Below, piece by piece: positions 9,010-16,961 of a DNA stretch of 64,000 nt. The stretch spans positions 40,508 to 104,507 of the forward strand of contig NZ_VOBG01000018.1 of the NCBI RefSeq assembly GCF_008369295.1, in the 5' to 3' direction. Below the pieces are notes generated by a model, which did no database searches, was not told the origin of the DNA, and saw nothing but the letters and a program-made list of their open reading frames with translations. The stretch's first letter is position 1. Each line of letters begins with the position of its first letter. Both the position numbers and the translations under genes were made by a program. The DNA comes from Pseudomonas sp. ANT_H4 (GTDB taxonomy: Bacteria > Pseudomonadota > Gammaproteobacteria > Pseudomonadales > Pseudomonadaceae).

Positions 9010-9023
9010 CAGGAGTGACTGGC

Positions 9024-9626
9024 ATGATCCATCACGTCGTGGGACTTTTCACCCACCCCGATCAGCAATGGCGGGAAATTCGTGGCGATAAAGAAGAAAG
9101 CATCAGCCGCATGTACCTCACTCACACGCTGATTCTCGCGGCGATCCCCGCCGTAGCAGCCTTTATCGGTACCACCCAGGTCGGCTGGGTCATCGGCAAT
9201 CGGTCCCCGGTCATGCTGACCCAGGAAAGCGCGCTGTGGATGACCATCATGTCGTACCTGGCGATGCTCGGCGGCGTTGCGGTGATGGGCGCCTTCATTC
9301 ATTGGATGGCGCGCACCTACGACGCCAACCCGAGCATGGCGCGCTGCGTGGCGTTTGCCACCTACACCGCGACACCGCTGTTTGTCGGCGGGCTGGCGGC
9401 GCTCTACCCGCATATGTGGCTGGGGATGGTCGTCGGCACGACCGCCATCAGCTACACGGTGTACCTGCTGTATGTCGGGTTGCCGACCTTCATGAACATC
9501 AACCCGGACGAAGGCTTTCTGTTCTCCAGCTCGGTGCTGGCCGTGGGCCTGGTGGTGCTGGTGGCGATCATGGCCTTTACCGTGATCGTCTGGGGCCTGG
9601 GCATCGGCCCGATCTACACCAGCTAG
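9024..9626 (+). CDS. Yip1-domain inner-membrane protein
   Basis: A 200-residue protein with about five hydrophobic segments (roughly 30-52, 70-92, 106-128, 133-156 and 172-195), beginning MIHHVVGLFTHPDQQWREI. It is the type annotated as Yip1 family in pseudomonads. The cellular role is unknown; the N-terminal HPDQQWREI motif is highly typical of the family. The start at 9024 is chosen because AGGAG lies 8 bases before it and the protein begins with the conserved motif; the frame is open upstream to 8997. A hairpin terminator follows. A Crc-like motif precedes its ribosome site. Confidence 0.85.
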   Translation: MIHHVVGLFTHPDQQWREIRGDKEESISRMYLTHTLILAAIPAVAAFIGTTQVGWVIGNRSPVMLTQESALWMTIMSYLAMLGGVAVMGAFIHWMARTYDANPSMARCVAFATYTATPLFVGGLAALYPHMWLGMVVGTTAISYTVYLLYVGLPTFMNINPDEGFLFSSSVLAVGLVVLVAIMAFTVIVWGLGIGPIYTS

Positions 9627-9644
9627 CCCTCTCCAAATTGCAGG

Positions 9645-9668
9645 AAAAGCCACCGCAAGGTGGCTTTA
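9645..9668 (+). terminator. Terminator after the Yip1 gene
   Basis: AAAGCCACC-GCAA-GGTGGCTTTA forms a stable short stem with a T-containing end, 19 bp after the stop codon. Confidence 0.7.
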
Positions 9669-9738
9669 TGCGTTCCGCATGACCATTCGGCGCCTGACAG
9701 ATTCGGAAACACCCAGGTTTGCGGCATACTGGACGTCT

Positions 9739-9754
9739 CTGGAGATATGTACAG
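9739..9754 (+). promoter_or_regulatory. Possible LexA-type box over the sprT start
   Basis: CTGGAGATATGTACAG has the CTG-N10-CAG frame of SOS boxes and matches 12 of 16 positions of the Pseudomonas-type consensus. It overlaps the ribosome site and ends 1 base before the ATG at 9756. With 4 mismatches it may be chance. Confidence 0.3.
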
Positions 9755-9755
9755 C

Positions 9756-10250
9756 ATGCCCGAGCAACTCAATACTCGCGTCGAAGATTGTTTCCAACAA
9801 GCCGAATCCTTTTTCAAACGAAGTTTCAAACGCCCCCACGTCAGCCTCAAGCTGCGTGGCCAGAAGGCCGGTGTCGCGCATTTGCACGAGAACCTGTTGC
9901 GCTTCAACCCGCAGCTGTACCGGGAAAACAGCGAAGACTTCCTCAAACAGACCGTCGCCCATGAAGTGGCGCACCTGATTGCCCACCAATTGTTCGGCGA
10001 GCGCATCCAGCCCCATGGCGAGGAATGGCAGTTGATCATGCGCGGGGTCTACGAACTGCCGCCCAACCGCTGCCACACCTATGAGATCCAGCGGCGCCGG
10101 GTTACCCGGTATATCTACCGTTGCCCGTGTGCGGACAGTGATTTCCCGTTTTCGTCCCAGCGCCATGGGCTGGTGAGTCAGGGGCGGCGGTATTTGTGCC
10201 GGCGGTGTCGGGAGACGTTGGTGTTTACCGGGGAGACTCGGGTGGAGTGA
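9756..10250 (+). CDS. sprT: SprT-family zinc metalloprotease
   Basis: A 164-residue SprT-like protein. It has the zinc-protease motif HEVAH followed by a third ligand region (HGEEW), and a C-terminal zinc ribbon with CPC and CRRC pairs. SprT proteins are the bacterial relatives of Spartan, the eukaryotic protease for DNA-protein crosslinks, but the bacterial substrate is not settled. ATG 9756 is used because the family N terminus is MPEQLNTRVE; the frame extends further upstream without a good ribosome site. It stands alone between a terminator and the repeat element. Confidence 0.9.
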   Translation: MPEQLNTRVEDCFQQAESFFKRSFKRPHVSLKLRGQKAGVAHLHENLLRFNPQLYRENSEDFLKQTVAHEVAHLIAHQLFGERIQPHGEEWQLIMRGVYELPPNRCHTYEIQRRRVTRYIYRCPCADSDFPFSSQRHGLVSQGRRYLCRRCRETLVFTGETRVE

Positions 10251-10340
10251 GGTAGTGTGGTGCCTGCGATGACCATAGGTATCTACACATTTCTTGAGGT
10301 TGCTGATGGCTGAGGGCCCCGGCTCTAGGGGGGCTGTTGA

Positions 10341-10605
10341 GTACATATCCGTTGTTGCGGTAACGGCTGCTGGCGGTTTCGCTCTTACAGCGACTCACTT
10401 TCGAAAGGCGCGAAAGTAAGCAAAGCGCTCCTGCCCTACCTATCGGCGCCTCGCTGTGGCTCGGCGTACCCGAACGAAGGCATGCCGAGCCACAGCGAGG
10501 CACCAAGTGGTGGGGCAAGAGCCTTTGGTTACTTTGGGCTTTTCAAAGTGACACGCCGTAAGGGCGTAACCCTAATCCGCCCTGACCAAAATAACGGATA
10601 TGTAC
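10341..10605. repeat. 265-bp palindromic repeat element with terminal inverted repeats
   Basis: The ends are inverted copies: GTACATATCCGTT at 10341-10353 and AACGGATATGTAC at 10593-10605. Most of the interior also pairs: 10380-10396 with 10546-10563, 10395-10435 with 10512-10551, and a near-perfect core hairpin GCCTCGCTGTGGCTCGGC / GCCGAGCCACAGCGAGGC. No transposase is encoded, so it resembles a non-autonomous MITE-like element or giant extragenic palindrome. Small ORFs inside it are by-products of the palindrome. The remaining 10606-10689 holds a further partial end-like motif, CCGCAATAACGG, at 10668. Confidence 0.8.
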
Positions 10606-10689
10606 CCAACCCAGCCACAGCCCACAACCCCAGAATCCTGCCCGCAACAATATGTAGATCCTCATACCGCAATAACGGCAGACCAGCCC

Positions 10690-11871
10690 CTAACCCACCA
10701 CCTTGGCACCCCGCAATTGTGCAATCCGCTCGGTGCTGAACCCCAACTCCCCCAACACCTCATCACTGTGGGCTCCGAGCCCTACCCCGATATGCCTGGG
10801 CGCCGGCAACCCTTCTGAAAACTTCAACGGGCAGGCCATTTGCGCCTGACTGGAACCATCCCCCCGAGGCACTTGGCTGACCAGATCCCGAGCCTTGAGC
10901 TGTGGATGTTTCAAAGCTTCACCAAGGCTGAGGACCGGTTCGACACAAGCATCCACCCCCGCAAACAACCCACACAACTCCTCAAAGCTGCGCTTCTCAA
11001 ACTCGACCTGCAGCGCCTGCTTAAGCGCTTTCTGCTGCTCAGCCTTGGGCGACAACCCCAGGGGCGCCAGTTCCGGACACCCGAGGGTCGTACACAGCTG
11101 CTGCATAAAACCTGGCTCCAGGCTGCCCACCGACAGCCAGCGCCCGTCCCGCGAGCGGTAGTAATCGTAAAAACTGCCGCCATTGAGCATCTGGTCTTCC
11201 CGCGCAGGCTCCACGCCACAAGCCAGGTAACCGGCACCGGCCATGGCGTTAAGGCTGAAGGCGCAGTCGGTCATGCTCACGTCCAGGTACTGACCCACCC
11301 CGCTCTGCTGCCTGGCGATGACCGCCGCCAGCAGCCCGATCGCCGCGTGCAATGAGCCGCCACCGACGTCCGCCAGTTGAACGCCCAACGGCAACGGCCC
11401 ACTGTCCTGGCGCCCGGTGTAGCTGGCGACCCCAGCCAGGGCGAGGTAGTTGATGTCGTGGCCGGCGCGATCCTTGTAGGGGCCGGTCTGGCCGTAGCCG
11501 GTGATGGAAACGTAGATCAGCTTCGGATTGATGGCCTTCAAGGCCTCGTACCCCAGGCCCAGACGGTCCATGACGCCAGGGCGAAACTGCTCCAGAACGA
11601 TGTCGTAGTCCTTCACCAACTGCCGGACAATCTCCAGCGCCTCGGCCTGCTTGAGGTCCAGGGCCAGGCTGCGTTTGTTGCGATTGAGGTAGGCGTGGCT
11701 GGCCGATACTCCCCGATCATGGGGCGGCAACACCCGCAGCAAATCCATACGCGTGGGGGATTCGATACGCAGCACTTCGGCGCCCATGTCCGCCAGCAGC
11801 AATGAGGCAAACGGGCCAGGCAGCAAGGTGGAGAAATCCAGCACTTTGAGGGATGCCAAGGGACCTGACAT
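10690..11871 (-). CDS. CaiB/BaiF family CoA transferase
   Basis: A 393-residue family III CoA transferase. It begins with SLKVLDFSTLLPGPFASLLLADMGAEVLRIE and has the catalytic-type Asp in the GHDINYLALAG region and the ADVGGGSLHAAIGLLAA segment. Such enzymes move CoA between carboxylic acids; alpha-methylacyl-CoA racemase belongs to the same fold, and the acyl substrate cannot be told here. ATG 11871 follows GGAG; upstream in-frame codons lack one. No fatty-acid or carnitine genes are adjacent. It runs in the same direction as dctA but a terminator lies between. Confidence 0.85.
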   Translation of the reverse strand: MSGPLASLKVLDFSTLLPGPFASLLLADMGAEVLRIESPTRMDLLRVLPPHDRGVSASHAYLNRNKRSLALDLKQAEALEIVRQLVKDYDIVLEQFRPGVMDRLGLGYEALKAINPKLIYVSITGYGQTGPYKDRAGHDINYLALAGVASYTGRQDSGPLPLGVQLADVGGGSLHAAIGLLAAVIARQQSGVGQYLDVSMTDCAFSLNAMAGAGYLACGVEPAREDQMLNGGSFYDYYRSRDGRWLSVGSLEPGFMQQLCTTLGCPELAPLGLSPKAEQQKALKQALQVEFEKRSFEELCGLFAGVDACVEPVLSLGEALKHPQLKARDLVSQVPRGDGSSQAQMACPLKFSEGLPAPRHIGVGLGAHSDEVLGELGFSTERIAQLRGAKVVG

Positions 11872-11974
11872 GGGAGCTCCGATTCCGATTCGATTGGGCA
11901 CAGAGTAGGCAGGCTTGGGGGTAAGCGGCAATTACATAAACCATCATCGACAGTGACCGTTGTGATTTCAGGGA

Positions 11975-12009
11975 CTGCTGCGCAGCCCAACGGGAGCAAG
12001 CTCCCTCTC
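11975..12009. repeat. Degenerate REP hairpin
   Basis: The sequence GGGAGCAAGCTCCCTCTCCACA and flanks resemble a decayed GTGGCGAGGG-type REP whose left arm has been lost. It lies between the CoA transferase gene and the dctA terminator. Confidence 0.5.
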
Positions 12010-12012
12010 CAC

Positions 12013-12043
12013 AAAAAAAACCCATCCGAAGATGGGTTTTTCA
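12013..12043 (-). terminator. Terminator after dctA
   Basis: AAAACCCATC-CGAA-GATGGGTTTT has a 10-bp stem with T-runs on both strands, 15 bp downstream of the dctA stop. Confidence 0.85.
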
Positions 12044-12057
12044 TGAGCGGTGCAGTG

Positions 12058-13392
12058 TTACTTGACGCCAGAGGGTGTCGGGCCTTCAGCCACACCCAGG
12101 TCGTCTTCTTCACGGGTGTCGGAGATACCGCGACCACCGGAAGCCAACTCGATTTGCAGGGTGTCTTCGTCCAGTTCCTTGACCCACTTGGCAACTACCA
12201 GGGTAGCTACGGCGTTACCGACCAGGTTGGTCAGTGCGCGGGCTTCGGACATGAAGCGGTCGATACCCAGGATCAGCGCCAGGCCGGCAACCGGCAGGTG
12301 GCCAACAGCCGACAGGGTGGCGGCCAGTACGATGAAACCACTACCAGTCACGCCAGCAGCGCCCTTGGAGGACAGCAGCAACACCAGCAACAGGGTGATC
12401 TGGTGGGTGATGTCCATGTGGGTGTCAGTCGCCTGGGCGATGAACACGGCAGCCATGGTCAGGTAGATCGAAGTACCGTCGAGGTTGAAGGAGTAGCCAG
12501 TCGGGATAACCAGACCTACTACCGACTTCTTCGCACCCAGGCGTTCCATCTTGATCAGCATGCGTGGCAGGGCCGATTCCGAGGAGGAAGTACCCAGCAC
12601 AATCAGCAGTTCTTCACGGATGTAGCGGATCAGTTTCAGTACGCTGAAACCGTGGGCGCGGCAGATGCCGCCCAATACCACCAGGACGAACAGCAGGCAG
12701 GTGATGTAGAAGCAGATCATCAACTGGCCCAACTGCACCAGCGAACCTACGCCGTAGGCACCGATGGTGAACGCCATGGCGCCCAGGGCACCGATTGGCG
12801 CGAGCTTCATGATCATGTTGATGATGTTGAACATCACGTGGGCGAAGCGATCGATGAAGTCCAGGACCGGCTTGCCGTAGGCACCCAGGCGATGCAGGGC
12901 GAAACCGAAGATCACCGAGAACATCAGCACTTGCAGGATATCGCCGTTGGCGAAGGCGCCAACGATAGTATTGGGGATCACGTTAAGCAGGAAGCCAACG
13001 ATGCTCTGGTCTGCACCCGCGGTCACGTAGGCCGCCACTTTGGAAGCGTCCAGGGTCGCTACGTCGATGTGCATGCCGGCGCCCGGTTGCACGACGTTGA
13101 CCACGATCAGGCCGATCAGCAGGGCGATGGTGGAAACGACTTCGAAGTACAGCAGCGCGTAGCCGCCGGTTTTGCCGACCGATTTCATGTTCTGCATGCC
13201 AGCAATACCGCTGACGACTGTACAGAAGATGATCGGGGCGATGACCATTTTGATCAGCTTGATAAAGCCGTCACCCAGGGGCTTGAGGGCCACACCGGTC
13301 TGCGGGTAGAAGTGACCGAGCAGGATGCCGATAACGATGGCAACGATCACCTGGAAATACAGGCTTTTATAGAACGGCTGACGAGTCGTCAT
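12058..13392 (-). CDS. dctA: C4-dicarboxylate:cation symporter DctA
   Basis: A 444-residue DAACS-family carrier for succinate, fumarate and malate uptake. The typical hydrophobic segments, the serine-rich LGTSSSESALPRM hairpin loop, and the SFNLDGTSIYL and GSGFIVLAATL transport motifs are all present. The transcript start is predicted far upstream at a sigma-54 promoter (13522-13536), leaving a leader of about 118 bases that contains a GGCAAATATCCGCC element related to sites before the divergent AraC gene. GAGGA precedes the ATG. No dctBD genes are in the window. Confidence 0.97.
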   Translation of the reverse strand: MTTRQPFYKSLYFQVIVAIVIGILLGHFYPQTGVALKPLGDGFIKLIKMVIAPIIFCTVVSGIAGMQNMKSVGKTGGYALLYFEVVSTIALLIGLIVVNVVQPGAGMHIDVATLDASKVAAYVTAGADQSIVGFLLNVIPNTIVGAFANGDILQVLMFSVIFGFALHRLGAYGKPVLDFIDRFAHVMFNIINMIMKLAPIGALGAMAFTIGAYGVGSLVQLGQLMICFYITCLLFVLVVLGGICRAHGFSVLKLIRYIREELLIVLGTSSSESALPRMLIKMERLGAKKSVVGLVIPTGYSFNLDGTSIYLTMAAVFIAQATDTHMDITHQITLLLVLLLSSKGAAGVTGSGFIVLAATLSAVGHLPVAGLALILGIDRFMSEARALTNLVGNAVATLVVAKWVKELDEDTLQIELASGGRGISDTREEDDLGVAEGPTPSGVK

Positions 13393-13419
13393 TGCAAAGT
13401 TTCCTCAAGAGCCTCGTGT

Positions 13420-13433
13420 GGCAAATATCCGCC
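13420..13433. promoter_or_regulatory. Operator-like motif in the dctA leader
   Basis: GGCAAATATCCGCC matches 12 of 14 bases of the palindrome GGCGGATATCCGCC seen at 13655, and lies 28-41 bp upstream of the dctA start codon. A shared regulator for dctA and the AraC gene is inferred from this. Confidence 0.45.
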
Positions 13434-13521
13434 ATTGCCCACGACACTTGAATTGCGAACCCTCCTGCACTGGAGGGATTTGTTTTGGCGAGCTGCGCTG
13501 GGCAGATCTGCGTTTCCTATC

Positions 13522-13536
13522 GCAAACGCCATGCCA
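13522..13536 (-). promoter_or_regulatory. Sigma-54 promoter of dctA
   Basis: Read on the minus strand, TGGCAT-GGCGT-TTGC has correct -24 GG and -12 GC spacing and matches the RpoN consensus at all but one base. It points to dctA; sigma-54 control of dctA is established in pseudomonads. Confidence 0.75.
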
Positions 13537-13551
13537 CTTTACTGAAAACCG

Positions 13552-13565
13552 CTAAAGGCCTTTAG
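13552..13565. promoter_or_regulatory. Palindrome upstream of the dctA sigma-54 promoter
   Basis: CTAAAGGCCTTTAG is a perfect 14-base palindrome 16 bp upstream of the -24 element. It could bind an enhancer-binding protein such as DctD, although such sites usually lie further away. Confidence 0.4.
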
Positions 13566-13613
13566 AGATCAGGCCCTGTGGTTTTCGGGCACCATTCAAA
13601 CGTTGGTACAAGT

Positions 13614-13668
13614 GGCGGATTTCCGCCCACTGCCCGAGCCTCGTCCTACAATTTGGCGGATATCCGCC
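13614..13668. promoter_or_regulatory. Paired GGCGGATATCCGCC operators before the AraC gene
   Basis: Two palindromes, GGCGGATTTCCGCC (13614-13627, one mismatch) and GGCGGATATCCGCC (13655-13668, perfect), have centres 41 bp apart, close to four helical turns. They stand 57-111 bp upstream of the AraC-type start codon. Autoregulation by looping or cooperative binding is a reasonable inference. Confidence 0.6.
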
Positions 13669-13724
13669 TTGTCGCTTCTCTGTACGATGGCTACCATTCG
13701 CCACTTAATGGACGAGGCCCCTTC

Positions 13725-14723
13725 ATGCGTGAACGTACCATTGCCAGTCACTATGCCCGCGCCGCCCTGGGTGGTGCGCACCGGGCCGGCTACGATTACT
13801 CGGGGTTGTTGCAGCAACTGGGCATCACCCCCGAACTGCTTAGCGAACCTCGTGCCCGTATCGCGCCGGAACAGTTCACCCAGCTGTTGCAGATGCTGTG
13901 GCTGGCGCTGGACGACGAATACCTGGGCTTCGCCGATGGCCCGAGCAAACGCGGCACCTTCGCCATGATGTGCCACGCGCTGATCCACTGCCGCACCCTG
14001 GAGAAGGCTCTGGAACGCGGCTTGTTATTTTATGGCCTATTCCCGCAGGGGCCGCGCTGGCACCTGACACGGGAAGGCGATATGGCCCGCTTGAGCCTGG
14101 ACGATTCTCAACTGTGGGACCCGGATCACTTTTTGAGTGAGTGCCTACTGGTGATCTGGCATCGCCTCGGCAGTTGGCTGATCGGCCAGCGTATTCGCCT
14201 GGAGCAGGCAACGTTCAGCTACCCGATGCCGGCCCATAGTGGCGAATACGATTTGCTGTTCCCCTGCCCCCACGTATTTGCCGCGCCTGTCAGCAGCCTG
14301 GTGTTCCACAGCCGCTACCTGAGCCTGCCGCTGTTGCAGGACGAGCGCACCCTCAAGCATTTCCTGGAGCGTTCACCCGCCGACCTGCTGTCACGCCCGG
14401 ACGAAGGCGACAGCTTGAGCAGCCAGTTGCGCCGTTTGTTAAGTCGCGACCGCACGCCCTGGCCGGACCTGGAAGCCGTCGCCCAGCATTTGCATATCAG
14501 CCCGCAAACACTGCGCCGGCATTTGCGCGAAGAAGGCACCAGCTTTCAGGCGCTCAAGGATGAACTGCGCCGAGATATTGCGATTTTTCACTTGGGCCGG
14601 GCGGATTTGTCACTGCAGGAGATCGCCGAGCAACTGGGGTTTTCCGAGCCTTCGGCGTTTCATCGCGCGTTCAAAAAGTGGACGGGGCTGACGCCCGGTG
14701 CTTATAGATCGCAAGAAAGCTAA
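13725..14723 (+). CDS. AraC-family transcriptional regulator (OruR/ArgR-like arabinose-binding type)
   Basis: A 332-residue regulator. The N-terminal 190 residues are of the AraC-binding-type used by OruR-like regulators (GHG-less, with FAMMCHALIHCRTLEKALERGLLFYGLF). The C-terminal 100 residues hold the double helix-turn-helix, including SPQTLRRHLREEGTSFQALKDELR and SLQEIAEQLGFSEPSAFHRAFKKWTG. ATG 13725 is the first start after the operator-like palindromes; the frame is open further upstream but would run through them. The ligand is unknown. The nearby dctA leader shares a motif, so dctA or CoA-transferase control is possible. Confidence 0.88.
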   Translation: MRERTIASHYARAALGGAHRAGYDYSGLLQQLGITPELLSEPRARIAPEQFTQLLQMLWLALDDEYLGFADGPSKRGTFAMMCHALIHCRTLEKALERGLLFYGLFPQGPRWHLTREGDMARLSLDDSQLWDPDHFLSECLLVIWHRLGSWLIGQRIRLEQATFSYPMPAHSGEYDLLFPCPHVFAAPVSSLVFHSRYLSLPLLQDERTLKHFLERSPADLLSRPDEGDSLSSQLRRLLSRDRTPWPDLEAVAQHLHISPQTLRRHLREEGTSFQALKDELRRDIAIFHLGRADLSLQEIAEQLGFSEPSAFHRAFKKWTGLTPGAYRSQES

Positions 14724-14756
14724 GGCCGAACACTGTCCTGAGACAAGAGTGATTAA

Positions 14757-14786
14757 TGTGGCGAGGGAGCAAGCTCCCTCGCCACA
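14757..14786. repeat. REP hairpin (GTGGCGAGGG type)
   Basis: A perfect palindrome, TGTGGCGAGGGAG / CTCCCTCGCCACA, between the convergent AraC gene and phoQ. It is the same family as at 7145. Confidence 0.85.
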
Positions 14787-14811
14787 GAAAGCTCACTGAC
14801 CATAGAAGTAT

Positions 14812-16158
14812 TTAGACTGCCGAAAAGTGGATCTTGAACGCCGCCCCGCCCAAGGGTGAATCCCCCAGGGTCAGCCGCGCGCCGTAGCTTTCGATGATGT
14901 CCTTGACCACTGCCAACCCGATCCCCTGCCCCGGATGCTGACGGTCCAGCCGCTCGCCCCTTTGCAGAATCCGCGCACGCTGGTCCGGCGGTACGCCAGG
15001 GCCATCGTCTTCAATGCACAGCTGGGTGCCTTCGAGGCTTTCATACAGGGTGATGCGCACTTCGCTCAGACACAGGCGATAGGCGTTTTCCAGCAGGTTG
15101 CCGAGTAATTCGAGCAGAGCGCCCCGCTCGATGGGCACGTCGCATTCTTCCGGCAGGTCAAAGGACACTCGCACGCCCTTGTCGCGGTAGACCTTGTCCA
15201 GGGTGTCACACAGGCTTTGCAGCACCGGCCGCAACCGTACCTGGTGGCGCACCAGGCCGCTTTTGCGCAGGCTGGCGCGCTGCAACTGGTAGCTGATTTG
15301 CTGGCTCATGCGCTCGATCTGCGATTGCAGCACCCAGGCTTGCTCGCGGTCCTCGGGGCGCTGGGCCATGTCTTCGCTCACGCCCTGCAACACCGCCAGC
15401 GGGGTTTTCAGGCTGTGGGCCAGGTCGTCGAGGGAGTCGCGGTAACGGGTGCGCTGCTCACGCTCGCTGTGGAGCAAACGGTTGAGGGAGCCGGTCAGCC
15501 GCAGCAGCTCCCGCGGGTGTTGTTCACTGAGGCTTTCGCGGGTACCGCCTTCGATCTCGTCCAGTTCCTGGCTCAGGCGACGCAGGGCTTGTAGGCCCCA
15601 GGTCAGGCCGAGCCAGAGCAGGGTCAGCAGCACCAGCAAGGCGGCGCCGAAGCCCAAGTAGAGGTTTTCCCGCAGACCTTCGAGGGTCAGTTGGTATTCG
15701 CGCACCGGTTGCAGGGCGACAATACTGAATGCCGCGCTCTTGCCCCCCAGCAGCTTGACCTCGACGTCATAGGCAAAAAATTCCTGGCCGTTGGCCTCGC
15801 GAATCTTCGCGAACTCGTTGCCGCGCCCGTCGTAGCGCGGCTTGTAGTTGATGTTTTCTTCCTGGGTCGCCCGCGAGCGCCAGACCAGGTGGCCTTCACG
15901 GTCATAGATGTAGCCCAGCAGACGGCTGTCGGTGAGGTTGAAGCGCTCGTCCGGCAATTGCGCCGGCATCAGCAGGCGGTTTTTTTCGACCCGCGCCGCA
16001 GAGATCAGCGTCGTCACGTCTGACGCCAGGCGCTGCTCGATAGCGTCCTGCAAGGCCAGGCTGAACGCGCCCTGCATGGCCGGTAGCAACGCCAGCATAA
16101 ACAGCACGGCCAGGGTGGTGGCCGCCAGCATCAGGCGCACACGTAACGAGCGAATCAA
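14812..16158 (-). CDS. phoQ: Sensor histidine kinase PhoQ
   Basis: A 448-residue inner-membrane kinase. It has membrane segments at about 9-30 and 166-189, a periplasmic domain between them, a HisKA motif LDDLAHSLKTPLAVLQ with His248, and HATPase motifs including DDGPGVPPD and GQGIGLAVV. PhoQ senses low Mg2+ and cationic peptides and controls PhoP, with effects on lipid A and outer-membrane stability. It overlaps phoP by 4 bases. The oprH gene that precedes phoP in P. aeruginosa is absent here. Confidence 0.9.
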   Translation of the reverse strand: MIRSLRVRLMLAATTLAVLFMLALLPAMQGAFSLALQDAIEQRLASDVTTLISAARVEKNRLLMPAQLPDERFNLTDSRLLGYIYDREGHLVWRSRATQEENINYKPRYDGRGNEFAKIREANGQEFFAYDVEVKLLGGKSAAFSIVALQPVREYQLTLEGLRENLYLGFGAALLVLLTLLWLGLTWGLQALRRLSQELDEIEGGTRESLSEQHPRELLRLTGSLNRLLHSEREQRTRYRDSLDDLAHSLKTPLAVLQGVSEDMAQRPEDREQAWVLQSQIERMSQQISYQLQRASLRKSGLVRHQVRLRPVLQSLCDTLDKVYRDKGVRVSFDLPEECDVPIERGALLELLGNLLENAYRLCLSEVRITLYESLEGTQLCIEDDGPGVPPDQRARILQRGERLDRQHPGQGIGLAVVKDIIESYGARLTLGDSPLGGAAFKIHFSAV

Positions 16159-16832
16159 CGGCAGCGCTCGTTAAACAGGTAGCCCAGGCCTCGCACGGTG
16201 TCGATCGGTTTGAATCCCGCAGGCCCTTCCAGCTTGCGGCGCAGGCGGCCCACCAGCACTTCGATCACGTTTGGATCGCGCTCGTCGTCATCGGGGTAGA
16301 GCTGTTCCATCAAGCGGTCCTTGGCCACCACTTGTTGATGGTGACGCATCAGGTATTCGAGGATTCGGTACTCATAGGCGGTCAGCGCCAGGGGTTGTTC
16401 GTCGAGGGAAGCCTGTTTGCGATTGAGGTCCAGCAGCAACGGGCCCGCAACAATGGTCGACTGGGTAAACCCGCTGGAACGACGCAGCAATGCATTCATC
16501 CGTGCTTCCAGCTCTTCGAACTGGAACGGCTTGACCACGTAGTCGTCGGCGCCGGCTGCCAGGCCTTCGACCTTGTCCTGCCAGTTGCCGCGCGCGGTGA
16601 GAATCAGGATCGGGAAGGTCTTGGCCTCGGTGCGCAACTGGCGGATCAGGTCCAGGCCGCCCATGCCCGGCAGGCCCAGGTCGATGATCGCCAGGTCATG
16701 GTTGAATTGCCCAGTCTGGTACAACGCTTCTTCAGCATTGGCCACGGCTTCAACCACGTGACCGCTGTCGGTGAGTCGGGTCAGCAAGTGATGACGCAGC
16801 AGCGCCTCATCTTCGACAACCAGCAGTTTCAT
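16155..16832 (-). CDS. phoP: Response regulator PhoP
   Basis: A 225-residue OmpR-family regulator. It has a receiver domain with VEDE at 6-9, phospho-Asp51 in IIDLGLPGMGG and Lys in DDYVVKPF, and a winged-helix domain ending VRGLGYLFNERC. ATG 16832 follows GGAG; a codon 12 bases upstream has no ribosome site. The region upstream carries a 15-base palindrome and four 11-bp-spaced repeats, the spacing expected for OmpR/PhoP-family dimers, so autoregulation is likely. Confidence 0.95.
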   Translation of the reverse strand: MKLLVVEDEALLRHHLLTRLTDSGHVVEAVANAEEALYQTGQFNHDLAIIDLGLPGMGGLDLIRQLRTEAKTFPILILTARGNWQDKVEGLAAGADDYVVKPFQFEELEARMNALLRRSSGFTQSTIVAGPLLLDLNRKQASLDEQPLALTAYEYRILEYLMRHHQQVVAKDRLMEQLYPDDDERDPNVIEVLVGRLRRKLEGPAGFKPIDTVRGLGYLFNERCR

Positions 16833-16903
16833 AAAGCTCTCCAAGGCAAATCAACTTTCCAGCTGGGTACATCATAGCGGCCCTGCAAGTCTTGCTCGCT
16901 CAG

Positions 16904-16918
16904 TTTAACGCCGTTAAA
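16904..16918. promoter_or_regulatory. Perfect palindrome upstream of phoP
   Basis: TTTAACG-C-CGTTAAA is a 7-1-7 inverted repeat, 72 bp upstream of the phoP start. On the minus strand it also reads as two GTT(T/A)-like halves 11 bp apart, resembling a PhoP box. Confidence 0.45.
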
Positions 16919-16961
16919 ACGGGCAGATATGTTTTCGTAGTCCCAGACTACGCAGGCGCCC

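Noticed and set aside
10225..10818. Several small ORFs on both strands
   Set aside because: They arise from the 265-bp palindromic element and flanks; reading both strands of a palindrome gives matching peptides.
13419..13433. Second sigma-54-like match close to dctA
   Set aside because: TGGCGGATATTTGC on the minus strand has one base too few between GG and GC; spacing is critical for sigma-54.
11953..13545. 530-codon open frame on the plus strand
   Set aside because: Antisense to dctA and rich in Asp, His and Gln without any motif.
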